From: Xanthomarina sp. F2636L
Lineage (GTDB): Bacteria; Bacteroidota; Bacteroidia; Flavobacteriales; Flavobacteriaceae
DNA length: 64,000 bases
Assembly: GCF_026410195.1 (NCBI RefSeq)
Contig: NZ_JAPMLM010000061.1
Coordinates: 1-64,000, forward strand
Direction of reading: 5' to 3'
The notes beneath the pieces were generated by a model that did no database searches, was not told the DNA's origin, and saw only the letters and a program-made list of their open reading frames with translations. The translations under genes and the position numbers were made by a program. Numbering within the stretch: the stretch's first letter is position 1; the number at the start of each line of letters is the position of its first letter. Shown here one piece after another: positions 42,720 to 52,311 of this stretch.

Positions 42720-43562
42720 ATGGTCAATTTTAATGGGACACTTACAGATACAAAACAAATTATTTCAAGCTCAAATAGAGGGTTTAATTATGGCGATGCG
42801 CTTTTTGAAACTATAAAGGTCTCTCACGGAAACATCTTTTTCTGGGAAGATCATTATTTTAGATTGATGGCTTCCATGCGAATTCTTAGAATGGAGATTC
42901 CTATGAATTTTACCATGGAATACCTTCAAGAACAGATACTTGAGCTTGTTAAAGGAAAGGGTTTGATAGATAATACTGTTAGAGTTAAGTTGTTTGTAAA
43001 CAGAAAAGAAGGAGGTCTGTATTTGCCAGACACAAATAACATCGATTATATTATTTCAGCTAAACCTTTGGACAACGATTTCTACCTGCTAAATACCTCT
43101 ATATATCAAGTAGATTTGTACAAAGATTTTTACGTAGCACCAGGATTATTATCTACACTTAAAACAAATAATAAGGTGTTGCATGTCGTTGGAAGTATTT
43201 ATGCAAATGAAAATAAACTACAAAATTGTTTTATTTTAAACACCAATAAACAGGTAGTGGAAGCTTTAAATGGGAACATATTTCTTGTAAAAGGTATGCA
43301 TATAAAAACACCTCCATTAACAGATGGTTGTTTAAAAGGTATTATGAGAAAGCAACTTATGGAAATTATCAAACAAATACCAGAATATACTTTGGAAGAA
43401 GCTTCTATTTCACCTTTCGAATTGCAGAAAGCTGACGAAATATTCATTACAAACGTGATTTCCGGAATTCAGCCTGTAACTAATTACAGAAAAAAAGCAT
43501 TTAATAATGAAGTTTCAAAAAACTTACTTCAAAAATTAAATATGAAAATACGATTACAGTAA
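42720..43562 (+). CDS. Class IV aminotransferase (aminodeoxychorismate lyase / branched-chain type)
   Basis: 280 residues. The fold-type IV signature is present: SSSNRGFNYGDALFETIKV at the start, the PLP lysine in GLLSTLKTNNKVLHV, and VVEALNGNIFLV and LTDGCLKGIMRK in the second half. Members make branched-chain amino acids, D-amino acids or 4-aminobenzoate (PabC). The sequence alone does not choose between them; PabC is the more likely because of the length and the lack of other branched-chain genes here. It is preceded directly by a terminator. Confidence 0.85.
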   Translation: MVNFNGTLTDTKQIISSSNRGFNYGDALFETIKVSHGNIFFWEDHYFRLMASMRILRMEIPMNFTMEYLQEQILELVKGKGLIDNTVRVKLFVNRKEGGLYLPDTNNIDYIISAKPLDNDFYLLNTSIYQVDLYKDFYVAPGLLSTLKTNNKVLHVVGSIYANENKLQNCFILNTNKQVVEALNGNIFLVKGMHIKTPPLTDGCLKGIMRKQLMEIIKQIPEYTLEEASISPFELQKADEIFITNVISGIQPVTNYRKKAFNNEVSKNLLQKLNMKIRLQ

Positions 43563-43583
43563 AATACTTTAGGAATACAATTG

Positions 43584-44144
43584 TCAGTTAGCGCTTGGGT
43601 TTTCAGGTGCATTAGACCAAATACTATATTCTTCACCTAATTCCACCATTTTTTCTTTCCAGAAAAACTGATAATCTTTTTCAATAATAGATTTCTTATG
43701 GACGTTCTCAGTAACAACCCATGAATTAGTTTTTAATTCCTCTTCCAATTGGTTGGCATCCCAACCAGAATATCCAAGGAAAAAACGGATATTATTTTCA
43801 CCTAGTTCATTATTGGCAATTAATTCGGCAACTTTATCGAAATCGCCACCCCAATAAATACCTAATGAAATTTCAATACTATCAGGAATTAATTCTGGAA
43901 CTTTATGGATAAAATATAAATTATCCTGTTCAACAGGACCTCCGTTATAAATTTTAAATTTAGCTTTAACTTCAGGAATTAAGTCCTGAATGTTATAGTC
44001 TAAAGGCTTATTTAAAATAAAACCTATAGAGCCTTCTTCGGTGTGGTCTGCTAACAATACTATAGAACGATTAAAAGAAGAATCTCCTATAATGGATGGT
44101 TCTGCTATTAACAAATCACCTTTCTTGGGTTTGATTGTAATCAT
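43584..44144 (-). CDS. yqgE: YqgE/AlgH-family protein
   Basis: 186 residues. The N-terminus KPKKGDLLIAEPSIIGDSSFNRSIVLLADH, GFILNKPLD and YNGGPVEQDNLYFIH are standard for the UPF0301 (YqgE/AlgH) family, and the C-terminal FFLGYSGWDANQLEEEL completes it. The function in the cell is poorly known. It is convergent with the class IV aminotransferase gene and neighbours HU. Confidence 0.95.
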   Translation of the reverse strand: MITIKPKKGDLLIAEPSIIGDSSFNRSIVLLADHTEEGSIGFILNKPLDYNIQDLIPEVKAKFKIYNGGPVEQDNLYFIHKVPELIPDSIEISLGIYWGGDFDKVAELIANNELGENNIRFFLGYSGWDANQLEEELKTNSWVVTENVHKKSIIEKDYQFFWKEKMVELGEEYSIWSNAPENPSAN

Positions 44145-44206
44145 AGCTTTCGAGGATTAATAATTAAATGTAATAAATTTTTTTTTAACTACAAATAGAT
44201 ATAAAT

Positions 44207-44237
44207 AAAAAAAGCCTTCAAATAATGAAGGCTTTTT
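44207..44237. terminator. Terminator downstream of HU gene
   Basis: AAAAAGCCTTCA / TGAAGGCTTTTT stem with an AATAA loop. Reading the minus strand it ends the HU transcript; it may also block + strand read-through from the other side. Confidence 0.88.
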
Positions 44238-44257
44238 GGATATTCAAGAAGTTAAAA

Positions 44258-44530
44258 CTAGTTAACAGCACTAGATAAATCTGAACCAGCTTTAAACTTA
44301 ACAACGTTTTTAGCTTTAATTTGTATTGTTTTTCCTGTTTGAGGGTTTCTTCCTTCTCTTGCAGCTCTTTTAGAAACTGACCAAGATCCAAATCCTACTA
44401 AAGAAACTCTATTTCCTTTTTGTAAAGCACCTTCAATTTCAATTAACGCACATTCTAAAGCTTTTTTTGCAGCTGCTTTAGTAATTCCTGCGTGTTCTGC
44501 CATAGCATCGATTAAATCTGATTTGTTCAT
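44258..44530 (-). CDS. hup: HU-family histone-like DNA-binding protein
   Basis: 90 residues with the HU/IHF motif in full: MNKSDLIDAMAEHAGITKAAAKKAL, then GSWSVSKRAAREGRNPQTGKTIQIKA with the arm that grips DNA. It bends and compacts the chromosome. A consensus promoter is visible (44591-44621) and a terminator follows. Confidence 0.97.
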   Translation of the reverse strand: MNKSDLIDAMAEHAGITKAAAKKALECALIEIEGALQKGNRVSLVGFGSWSVSKRAAREGRNPQTGKTIQIKAKNVVKFKAGSDLSSAVN

Positions 44531-44590
44531 AATTTTAATTTTAATTATTAATAAATTGTTTGGTTAAACATTTTTTTGTTAAATCCTTTA

Positions 44591-44621
44591 CAAATTTATA
44601 CGGATTCTTAAACCATGCAAG
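44591..44621 (-). promoter_or_regulatory. Bacteroidota-type promoter of the HU gene
   Basis: On the minus strand, CTTG (-33 like TTTG) is followed 19 bases later by TAAATTTG, which fits the TAnnTTTG -7 element of Bacteroidota sigma factors. It lies about 60-90 bases upstream of the HU ATG. Confidence 0.7.
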
Positions 44622-44724
44622 TAATAGCAAGGGAAATACATCATATTGTTAATAACTTAACCCATTTGTTAATAAAGACAGTGCATTTCGTCGATGATTT
44701 CAAGAAATGAGCAAGAATGAGGGT

Positions 44725-45672
44725 TTAGAGCATTTTTGCAGATGATTCAAAAGTATATCCATTTAAAAGTGACTTCGCATCCATTTTTCGCTTTCCTGGA
44801 AGCTTCAATTCTAAAATATTTATAAAACCTTCATTTACTGCTACTTTAATTTCTGTTTTAGAAATTATAAGTTCACCTAAAGGTAATTGGTGTCCTTCTT
44901 CCTCTATTTTAGTCGTATATACTTTAATATCTAAAGTATCTTCTCCATTCTTTAAGTAACACCAGGCTGACGGATGAGGGCTTAAGCCTCTAATTTTGTT
45001 ATATATATTGATACTAGTGTCAGCCCAATCAATTTTACAATTGTCTCTATGCAGTTTATAAGCTGTTTTAGAACCTTCCGTTTGAGGTTGAGATTGCGTA
45101 GTTATTGTATCACTTTCTATTAGTTTTACAGTCTCCATTACAAGTTCGCTTCCTGCATGCATGAGCTTATCATGTAATATGCCAGCATTATCTGTGGTTT
45201 CTATGGCTATTTCTTTTTGAAGTATAATGTCGCCTGTATCTATTTTTTCATCTATAAAAAAGGTGGAAACCCCTGTTTTTGTTTCACCATTAATAATCGC
45301 CCAATTTATTGGAGCTGCACCACGATAGTCTGGTAATAAGGACGCATGAAGATTAAAAGTGCCATATTTTGGTTGCTCCCAGACTGCTTTAGGTAACATT
45401 CTAAAAGCAACAACAATTTGCAAATTGGCGTTTAAAGCTTTTAGTTCGGCAATAAAGTCTTCATTCTTTAAATTGGTAGGCTGCATGATATGAAGCCCTT
45501 GAGATTTTGCATAAACCTTTACAGCACTTTCATTTAGTTTTCGTCCTCTTCCAGCAGGCTTATCTGGAGCTGTAATAACACCAACAACCTGATGTTTGTT
45601 CTCTACTAAGGTTTTTAAAATGGAAACAGCAAAGTCTGGAGTTCCCATAAATACAATTCTTAAATTGGTCAT
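44725..45672 (-). CDS. fmt: Methionyl-tRNA formyltransferase
   Basis: 315 residues. The catalytic domain carries FMGTPDFAVSIL and NLHASLLPDYRGAAPINWA, with the catalytic Asn, His and later Asp (EKIDTGDI). The C-terminal OB-like domain binds tRNA. It puts the formyl group on initiator Met-tRNA. Its ATG overlaps the recQ stop by one base, which suggests translation as an operon. Confidence 0.97.
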   Translation of the reverse strand: MTNLRIVFMGTPDFAVSILKTLVENKHQVVGVITAPDKPAGRGRKLNESAVKVYAKSQGLHIMQPTNLKNEDFIAELKALNANLQIVVAFRMLPKAVWEQPKYGTFNLHASLLPDYRGAAPINWAIINGETKTGVSTFFIDEKIDTGDIILQKEIAIETTDNAGILHDKLMHAGSELVMETVKLIESDTITTQSQPQTEGSKTAYKLHRDNCKIDWADTSINIYNKIRGLSPHPSAWCYLKNGEDTLDIKVYTTKIEEEGHQLPLGELIISKTEIKVAVNEGFINILELKLPGKRKMDAKSLLNGYTFESSAKML

Positions 45673-47573
45673 TATAAATATAATTTGTAGGTATTTTTGT
45701 TTGTAATGGTAATTAATTGATGCTCTAAAAGCAAGGTAAGGATCTTTTTTAATTCAGCTTCTGTACAAGGTAATTGCTTCATTAAATCTCTAGAGCTTAA
45801 ATCGCCTGCTTCTAAAAGTGTTAATATTTCAGATTTAATTGCAATAAGATCGGTTTTTACTGGTTTCTTGTTTTTTGTGATACACACGGAGCAAATACCA
45901 CAATCTTTCAAGTTTTTCTCACCAAAATAGGAGAGTAGCTGTATGCTTTTACACGTTTTGTCATTTTCAACATAATCAATAACAGCATGTACTTGTTTGT
46001 ATTTTAAGTTGTTTTGCTGTTCGATATAATGTGAAATTCTATAAATGGCATTATCGTCTTCTCTTGGTTGTAAATAAGTAATTTCAGAATCTGTAGTGGA
46101 CAGATTCAAACTGATGATTTCATCTTTCTCCAATTGTTTTAAAGCTTTAAAGAGTTTGTCTTCGGAAATTGATGCTTTTTCAGAAACCAATAAACTGTTT
46201 ATTTTAATCTCATGCTCAAAGATGCCTCCATAAGTTCTTAATATGGTTTTAACAATGATGCTTAAATCTGGATGTGTTTCTAAATAGGTAAATAAGGCAC
46301 GATTGCTAATAATAAATTGAATAGTAGTTTTTTTGTTGAACTGCTTCGACAGACTAATAATACTTGTTCTATCTAATAATTGTAAGGTATTATAAGCTAA
46401 AAGGCTGTTTAATTGATAAGTTTTACAAAAAGCATTAAAATTAAAATCGAATAAGATATTCTGTCCTTCTCCATAGGAGACCTGAAAGTAATTACTAAGT
46501 TTTCGGTAAATATGTTTTACGTCCTTAACCGTTGGAAGCACATTTAAAAACTGGTTTTTTACTAAGAGCAAATCACTTTTATTTTTTAAAATAACAGCAA
46601 AAGATTTATCGCCATTTCTACCAGCTCTTCCAGATTCCTGAAAATAACTTTCAATGCTTTCTGGTAAATTAAGATGAATAACGGTTTTAACATCTGGTTT
46701 GTCAATTCCCATTCCAAAGGCATTGGTAGCAACCATCACTTGCTTTTGGTTGTTTATCCATTGATTTTGATGTGCGTCTTTTAGTTTGTTGGACAATCCT
46801 CCATGATAAATAGTTGCAGAAATACCTTTTTTGTTTAGAAATTCTGAAATTTCTATGGTTAACCTTCTACTTCGAACATAAATAATAGAGGACTGAGGGT
46901 TTTTTTTTAAAATGGTTTCTAATCTGTAATGCTTATCGTCTTCATTGAAGACCATATAAGCAATATTAGTTCTTTCAAAAGATTGTTTGAAAATTTTAGG
47001 CTGAATAAAATCCAGTTCCTCAATAATGTCTTTAATGACTTTTGGAGTTGCTGAAGCCGTAAGTGCAATACAGTTTACAGAAGGTTGAATTTGTCGTAAT
47101 AACTCAATGTTTTTGTAGGCTGGGCGAAAATCGTTTCCCCATTGAGAAATACAATGTGCTTCATCTACTGCAATTAAATTTACATCCATTTGCTTGATTC
47201 TATCTTGAACCAATTCTTGCTGAAGTCGCTCTGGAGACAAGTACAGAAACTTATAATTTCCATAAATGCAATTGTCTAAAAGCGTATCTAGTTCGCTGTT
47301 GGAAATACCACTTGTAATGCTTAAGGCTTTAATTCCTTTTTGTTTTAATGAGTTCACCTGGTCCTTCATTAAAGCAATTAAAGGAGACACAACAATACAA
47401 ATACCATCTTTTGCTAAGGCAGGAATTTGAAAACACAACGATTTTCCTCCACCTGTTGGTAATAAAGCAAATACATCTTCACCTTCCATAACAGCTTCAA
47501 TAATATCTTCTTGAAGCGGCCTAAAGGAAGTAAAGTTCCAATAGCGTTCTAATATGTTTATAGGATGCTGCAT
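45672..47573 (-). CDS. recQ: ATP-dependent DNA helicase RecQ
   Basis: 633 residues. RecA-like motor motifs are all visible: LLPTGGGKSLCF, DEAHCISQWGNDFRP, TASATPKV and QESGRAGRNGDKS. The zinc site has CKSIQLL and DCGICSVC, followed by the RQC winged helix at the end. No HRDC domain is evident. It unwinds recombination and repair intermediates 3' to 5'. It overlaps both neighbours by one base (fmt and the ATPase), so the three genes form an operon. Confidence 0.96.
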   Translation of the reverse strand: MQHPINILERYWNFTSFRPLQEDIIEAVMEGEDVFALLPTGGGKSLCFQIPALAKDGICIVVSPLIALMKDQVNSLKQKGIKALSITSGISNSELDTLLDNCIYGNYKFLYLSPERLQQELVQDRIKQMDVNLIAVDEAHCISQWGNDFRPAYKNIELLRQIQPSVNCIALTASATPKVIKDIIEELDFIQPKIFKQSFERTNIAYMVFNEDDKHYRLETILKKNPQSSIIYVRSRRLTIEISEFLNKKGISATIYHGGLSNKLKDAHQNQWINNQKQVMVATNAFGMGIDKPDVKTVIHLNLPESIESYFQESGRAGRNGDKSFAVILKNKSDLLLVKNQFLNVLPTVKDVKHIYRKLSNYFQVSYGEGQNILFDFNFNAFCKTYQLNSLLAYNTLQLLDRTSIISLSKQFNKKTTIQFIISNRALFTYLETHPDLSIIVKTILRTYGGIFEHEIKINSLLVSEKASISEDKLFKALKQLEKDEIISLNLSTTDSEITYLQPREDDNAIYRISHYIEQQNNLKYKQVHAVIDYVENDKTCKSIQLLSYFGEKNLKDCGICSVCITKNKKPVKTDLIAIKSEILTLLEAGDLSSRDLMKQLPCTEAELKKILTLLLEHQLITITNKNTYKLYL

Positions 47574-48115
47574 TACAGCTTTTTTAAAGTGTCTAATAAG
47601 TAATCAACCCTGTTTTCAATAGTATCAAACGGAATGTTTATTAAATTATAATTGTATTTTTTATAGGTGTTTAAAAGTTGTTCGTGAATAATAGCAGCTT
47701 GTTCAAAATTCTCATAACGTTCTCCGTCGCTAATAAAAATCTCTTGCCAAGGCGCTAAAACAAATACTTGATGGTATTTATACGTATTGCAAGCAGCTAC
47801 AAACTTGTTAGGATAGGTTTCGTTGGCATAATCCATATATGCCAAAACGTCTGGAACACCTCTGTCTATAAAAACAACGTTCGAGACCATGTTTTTGGCT
47901 TCTTCATATTGCTTTATTCTACCTTCCAATAAGCGCTCGCTAAACAAAAGAGGCTTAGTCAAAAAAAGCTGTTCCACCCCTTCTTTTCTAGCTTCCAGAG
48001 TAATTTGTCTAGAAATTTCTTCAAGACAAGTGTAGCCTCTTCTTTTTAATTCGTTGATTAAAGATGTTTTTCCTGTTCCTGGTCCTCCAGTAATAACAAT
48101 TTTTTTCGAGTTCAA
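47573..48115 (-). CDS. P-loop ATPase (AAA_28 / NadR-like)
   Basis: 180 residues. Walker A is VITGGPGTGKTSLI, and VVFIDRGVPDVLAYMDY marks the AAA_28 family, with the C-terminal region ending in a kinase-like helix. Family relatives are small-molecule kinases or GTPase-like proteins with unclear roles. It is the first gene of the operon with recQ and fmt. Confidence 0.85.
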   Translation of the reverse strand: MNSKKIVITGGPGTGKTSLINELKRRGYTCLEEISRQITLEARKEGVEQLFLTKPLLFSERLLEGRIKQYEEAKNMVSNVVFIDRGVPDVLAYMDYANETYPNKFVAACNTYKYHQVFVLAPWQEIFISDGERYENFEQAAIIHEQLLNTYKKYNYNLINIPFDTIENRVDYLLDTLKKL

Positions 48116-48273
48116 ATTGGCAAGATTTTAGCTGTAAAAATCGTAATTTAAATCTTAAATAAAAAATGCTACCGAATATAGTATCTTTACAAACTTAAAA
48201 GACAAGTTAAAAGAGAAGCTTATTTTGTGGTAAAAAATAGCGATATCAAGCTTAAAAAGAAGAACTAAAAGAA

Positions 48274-48567
48274 ATGAACGAAAACAAAAAACCCGAAGAG
48301 TTTTACGAAAAATTAAAATCTCAATTATATGATACCTCCTCATGGCCATCTGAATACTTATACAAGTTTATTGTAAAATCTGAAGTCAGCAAAGTGCAGG
48401 AGTTAGAAGAACTTTTTAATCATTTAGGAGCTGTAATTAAAACAACAGAATCTAAAAATGGTACCTACACAAGTGTTTCTATTAATGTAAAAATGAAGAA
48501 TCCGGAACAAGTAATAGAAAAATATAAGGAAGTAGCAGAAAAAGTGGAAGGCGTTATTAGTCTTTAG
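48274..48567 (+). CDS. DUF493 (YbeD-like) protein
   Basis: 97 residues. PEEFYEKLKSQLYDTSSWPSEYLYKFI and SVSINVKMKNPEQVIEKYKEV match DUF493, a ferredoxin-like fold protein (YbeD) with unknown role. It is divergent from the ATPase-recQ operon with 158 bases between the starts. Confidence 0.92.
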   Translation: MNENKKPEEFYEKLKSQLYDTSSWPSEYLYKFIVKSEVSKVQELEELFNHLGAVIKTTESKNGTYTSVSINVKMKNPEQVIEKYKEVAEKVEGVISL

Positions 48568-48634
48568 TTTTTTTTCGTACTTTGCGCATGCATAATTAAC
48601 TTCGTGCATAATATTTAACTCTACACATTTTATT

Positions 48635-49282
48635 TTGATAGATAATTTAGAATACAACACAGAACGTGAGCATTTAATCATTCCTGAATATGGACGTCAT
48701 ATGCAGAAAATGATAACCTATGCAAAAACACGAGAAACTAAGGAAGAACGCAATAAAGTAGCTCATGCCATTATTTCGGTTATGGGAAACATGCAGCCAC
48801 ATTTACGTGATGTGCCAGATTTCCAACATAAACTTTGGGATCAATTGTTTATAATGGCCGATTTTGAAATAGATGTAGATTCTCCATACCCAGTGCCTTC
48901 AAAAGAAGAATTGTATGCAAGGCCAGAGGTTTTAAAATACCCACAAAACTTTCCAAAATACAGGTTTTACGGGAACAATATAAAAACCATGATTGATGTA
49001 GCTTGTACTTGGGAGGAGGGCGAATTAAAAGATGCTCTAGCCTATACCATTGCAAATCACATGAAAAAATGTTTTTTAAACTGGAATAAAGATACGGTTG
49101 AAGATGATGTTATTTTTGGGCACTTACGGGAATTATCTGGAGGTCAATTAGACCTTAAAAATGCAGACGAAGATTTAACAGATGCTAGTAGTTTAATGAG
49201 AAGTAAGAAAAAATACAGCTCAAATACCAAAAAATCGCATCACAAAAAAAGTAGTACTAACAGAACAAGAAAACGTTATTAA
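48635..49282 (+). CDS. DUF4290 protein
   Basis: 215 residues, TTG start at 48635 (IDNLEYNTEREHLIIPEYGRHMQ). The IIPEYGRHMQKMITYA block is the DUF4290 mark, a family known in Bacteroidota without assigned function. The end is a basic tail rich in Lys, Ser and Thr (NTKKSHHKKSS). murA follows after 8 bases, so both are probably one transcript. Confidence 0.9.
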   Translation: MIDNLEYNTEREHLIIPEYGRHMQKMITYAKTRETKEERNKVAHAIISVMGNMQPHLRDVPDFQHKLWDQLFIMADFEIDVDSPYPVPSKEELYARPEVLKYPQNFPKYRFYGNNIKTMIDVACTWEEGELKDALAYTIANHMKKCFLNWNKDTVEDDVIFGHLRELSGGQLDLKNADEDLTDASSLMRSKKKYSSNTKKSHHKKSSTNRTRKRY

Positions 49283-49290
49283 CCATACGT

Positions 49291-50601
49291 ATGGGTATAT
49301 TTAAAATTGAAGGAGGTCATCAGCTAAAAGGAAAAATTCAACCTCAAGGAGCAAAAAATGAAGCCTTACAGATATTATGTGCTGTCTTACTAACTCCAGA
49401 TTTAGTAACGATAAATAATATTCCAGATATTGTTGATGTTAATAAATTGATAGAATTACTTAAGAAATTAGGGGTTCAAGTAAATAAAATAAGGACTGGT
49501 TCTTATACGTTTAAAGCTGAAAACGTTAATCTTAAATATTTAGAAACAGCCGAATTTAAAGAAGACGGTAAAGGGTTAAGAGGATCTATCATGATTGTAG
49601 GACCACTTTTAGCTCGTTTTGGGAAAGGATATATTCCGAAACCTGGGGGAGATAAAATTGGAAGAAGAAGATTAGATACGCATTTTGAAGGCTTTATTAA
49701 TTTAGGAGCTACATTTAGATATAACCGCGAAGATTATTTTTACGGTGTTGAAGCCAAAAGATTAAAAGGTGCTTATATGCTTCTTGATGAAGCGTCTGTA
49801 ACCGGAACGGCAAATATAGTTATGTCTGCTGTTTTAGCTGAAGGTAAAACAACTATTTATAATGCAGCCTGTGAGCCTTATTTACAACAACTTTGCAAAA
49901 TGCTTAATCGCATGGGAGCAAAAATTAGTGGTATTGGTTCCAATATGTTAATTATTGATGGTGTAGATTCGCTAGGTGGTACAGAACACCGCATGCTACC
50001 AGATATGATTGAAATTGGGAGCTGGATTGGTTTGGCTGCGATGACAAAAAGCGAACTGACTATTACCAATGTAAGTTGGGACGATTTAGGACAAATTCCA
50101 GATGTATTTAGAAAATTAGGGATTACTGTGGAACGTCAAGGTGATGATATTCATATTCCAGCACATAAAGACGGTTACGAAATCCAAAATTATATTGATG
50201 GTTCTATTTTAACCATATCCGATGCCCCATGGCCAGGTTTTACTCCAGATTTATTGAGTATCATTCTAGTGGTTGCAACGCAAGCCAGAGGGAGTGCTTT
50301 GATACACCAAAAAATGTTTGAAAGTCGTTTATTCTTTGTCGATAAACTCATTGATATGGGAGCAAAAATTATTCTTTGCGATCCACATCGCGCTGTTGTC
50401 ATTGGACACGATTTTAAATCGCAATTAAAAGCAACTACCATGACATCTCCTGATATTAGAGCAGGAGTTTCTTTATTAATTGCTGCACTTTCAGCTAAAG
50501 GGACATCAACCATTCACAATATCGAACAAATTGATAGAGGTTACGAAAGTATAGATACGCGTCTTCGAGCCATTGGAGCGAAGATAGAACGTATTGGATA
50601 A
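49291..50601 (+). CDS. murA: UDP-N-acetylglucosamine 1-carboxyvinyltransferase
   Basis: 436 residues. It catalyses the first committed step of peptidoglycan synthesis, adding enolpyruvate to UDP-GlcNAc. GAKNEALQI carries the substrate Lys. The loop IPKPGGDKIGRRR places Asp121 where E. coli has Cys115 (PGGC). That exchange is known to give fosfomycin resistance in MurA while the enzyme keeps working. Other motifs (MLLDEASVTGTANIVMSAVLA, RAGVSLLIAALSAKG) are normal. It follows the DUF4290 gene and ends in a strong terminator. Confidence 0.96.
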   Translation: MGIFKIEGGHQLKGKIQPQGAKNEALQILCAVLLTPDLVTINNIPDIVDVNKLIELLKKLGVQVNKIRTGSYTFKAENVNLKYLETAEFKEDGKGLRGSIMIVGPLLARFGKGYIPKPGGDKIGRRRLDTHFEGFINLGATFRYNREDYFYGVEAKRLKGAYMLLDEASVTGTANIVMSAVLAEGKTTIYNAACEPYLQQLCKMLNRMGAKISGIGSNMLIIDGVDSLGGTEHRMLPDMIEIGSWIGLAAMTKSELTITNVSWDDLGQIPDVFRKLGITVERQGDDIHIPAHKDGYEIQNYIDGSILTISDAPWPGFTPDLLSIILVVATQARGSALIHQKMFESRLFFVDKLIDMGAKIILCDPHRAVVIGHDFKSQLKATTMTSPDIRAGVSLLIAALSAKGTSTIHNIEQIDRGYESIDTRLRAIGAKIERIG

Positions 50602-50634
50602 AAAAAAGCTTCGGGATATCGAAGCTTTTTTTTT
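50601..50634 (+). terminator. Terminator of murA
   Basis: AAAAAAAGCTTCG / CGAAGCTTTTTTT with a GGATAT loop, beginning at the last base of the murA stop codon. Confidence 0.92.
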
Positions 50635-50810
50635 ATCTAATTATTCCATAAAATAACATAGGGTTCATTTTTATTGATACTGTTTTCACTCTATAGACAC
50701 ACTACTACCTTAGTCTTTCAACTTCTTAAGAAGTTTAATCAAATCCTTTTAGAGGCAAAAAAGTTAGGAGCTAAATAGTATAAAATTAAACAAGTAAAAT
50801 ATAAGTATGG

Positions 50811-52121
50811 TTATTTGTTTAAAGCCTCTTTATAAACTTTTAAACAGCGTTCACGAGCTTCTTTATGGTCAACCATTGGAGTAGGATAGGTGAGCTCCTG
50901 AAATTCTGGAACCCATTTAGAAATATATTTTAAATCTTTATCGAACTTTTCTATTTGTGTGGTTGGATTAAAAATCCTAAAATATGGCGCAGCATCTACA
51001 CCACAACCCGCAACCCATTGCCAGTTTCCAATATTACTTGCCATCTCATAATCATGTAGTTTTTCTGCAAAATAAGCCTCTCCCCAACGCCAGTCTATCA
51101 ATAGGTGTTTACATAAAAAACTACCAACCAACATACGCACCCGATTGTGCATAAAACCTGTTTGGTTTAATTGTCTCATGCCAGCATCTACTAGTGGATA
51201 ACCTGTTTTTCCCTGACACCAGAGTTGAAACTCTTGTTTGTTATTTCGCCATTTAATATTGTCGTATTGAGGCTTAAAACTTCTGTGTATGGTTTCAGGA
51301 AAATGCCATAAAATTTGCATAAAGAACTCTCTCCATATAAGTTCTTGCCAAAACACTTCATTGGTTTCAGCTATGGCCTCTTGTATCATTTCCCGAATAC
51401 TAACGGTGCCAAAACGTAAATGCGGACCTAATCGGGACGTGCTGTCCTTAGCTGGAAAATTTCTGGTGGCTTCATAAGTTTGGATGAGATTGGAGTTTAC
51501 TGTAAAATCAGTAACTTTTTGTGTGGATAATTGAAACCCCAAATCCTTAAGAGTAACATTTGGCGCATCTTCTATTTGAAGTAAATTGGAATAAAGAGAT
51601 TTACAAGGATAGGACTTTAGTGTTTCGGTTTTAAACTTAGCCTTCCAGGTTTTCATATAAGGTGTGTAAACCAAATACGGTTTGCCATCACTTTTAACAA
51701 CCTCTTCTTTTTCGAAAATCACCTGATCTTTGTAGGTTTTAAATGCGATGTTTTCTTTTGCTAATAGCGTTTCAATTTCGGCATCTCTTTCTTTAGCATA
51801 AGGCTCATAATCGTGATTGGTATAAATAGAATCAATTTGATATTTACTTATTAGATTCTTAAAAACATCTCTGGGTTTGCCTTTGTAAATGGCTATATTA
51901 CTTTTAGATGTCTTCTGTAATGTGTGTTTTAACTTTTGAAGTGTTTGATCAATAAAAGTTACTCTAGCATCATCTTTTGGAAGTTCGTCTAAAATTTCAG
52001 GATCAAAAATAAAGATGGGTAATACGGGATGGTTATCATTTAGAGCATGATATAAACCCACATTATCATCTAGACGTAAGTCTCTTCGAAACCAAAAGAT
52101 ATTTATGGTTTGCTTCATCAT
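50811..52121 (-). CDS. phrB: Deoxyribodipyrimidine photolyase (class I)
   Basis: 436 residues. An N-terminal antenna-binding Rossmann domain (NIFWFRRDLRLDDNVGLYHAL) is joined to the FAD-binding domain with WREFFMQILW, KTGYPLVDAGMRQLNQTGFMHNRVRM and ASNIGNWQWVAGCGVDAAPYF (conserved Trp chain). It uses blue light to reverse UV pyrimidine dimers, with a pterin or deazaflavin antenna. It is the last gene of a minus-strand group with folE and ends beside a 55-residue gene two bases away. Confidence 0.96.
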   Translation of the reverse strand: MMKQTINIFWFRRDLRLDDNVGLYHALNDNHPVLPIFIFDPEILDELPKDDARVTFIDQTLQKLKHTLQKTSKSNIAIYKGKPRDVFKNLISKYQIDSIYTNHDYEPYAKERDAEIETLLAKENIAFKTYKDQVIFEKEEVVKSDGKPYLVYTPYMKTWKAKFKTETLKSYPCKSLYSNLLQIEDAPNVTLKDLGFQLSTQKVTDFTVNSNLIQTYEATRNFPAKDSTSRLGPHLRFGTVSIREMIQEAIAETNEVFWQELIWREFFMQILWHFPETIHRSFKPQYDNIKWRNNKQEFQLWCQGKTGYPLVDAGMRQLNQTGFMHNRVRMLVGSFLCKHLLIDWRWGEAYFAEKLHDYEMASNIGNWQWVAGCGVDAAPYFRIFNPTTQIEKFDKDLKYISKWVPEFQELTYPTPMVDHKEARERCLKVYKEALNK

Positions 52122-52123
52122 TA

Positions 52124-52291
52124 TTAGTTTTGAAGCTGTTCAATTTGTTTTTGAATGTCTTGAGCTTGGGCATATTTTTCATCACTTTTAGATCTATTAA
52201 CAGTGGATAAACTATGCCATTCTTTCATTAGCTTTTCATACTTGATTTGAAGTTTATCTACCTCAGACTTTTTTTTAAATAATCCGAACAT
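52124..52291 (-). CDS. Lacal_2735-family small protein
   Basis: 55 residues (MFGLFKKKSEVDKL, then LMKEWHSLSTVNRSKSDEKYAQAQDI). This matches the short flavobacterial Lacal_2735 family that begins MFGLFKKKS. It is charged and helical, probably a coiled-coil peptide of unknown role. It ends two bases before the photolyase ATG and follows the SDR gene, so it is part of the transcript. Confidence 0.8.
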   Translation of the reverse strand: MFGLFKKKSEVDKLQIKYEKLMKEWHSLSTVNRSKSDEKYAQAQDIQKQIEQLQN

Positions 52292-52311
52292 ACGCTATAG
52301 TATTTAATTTT

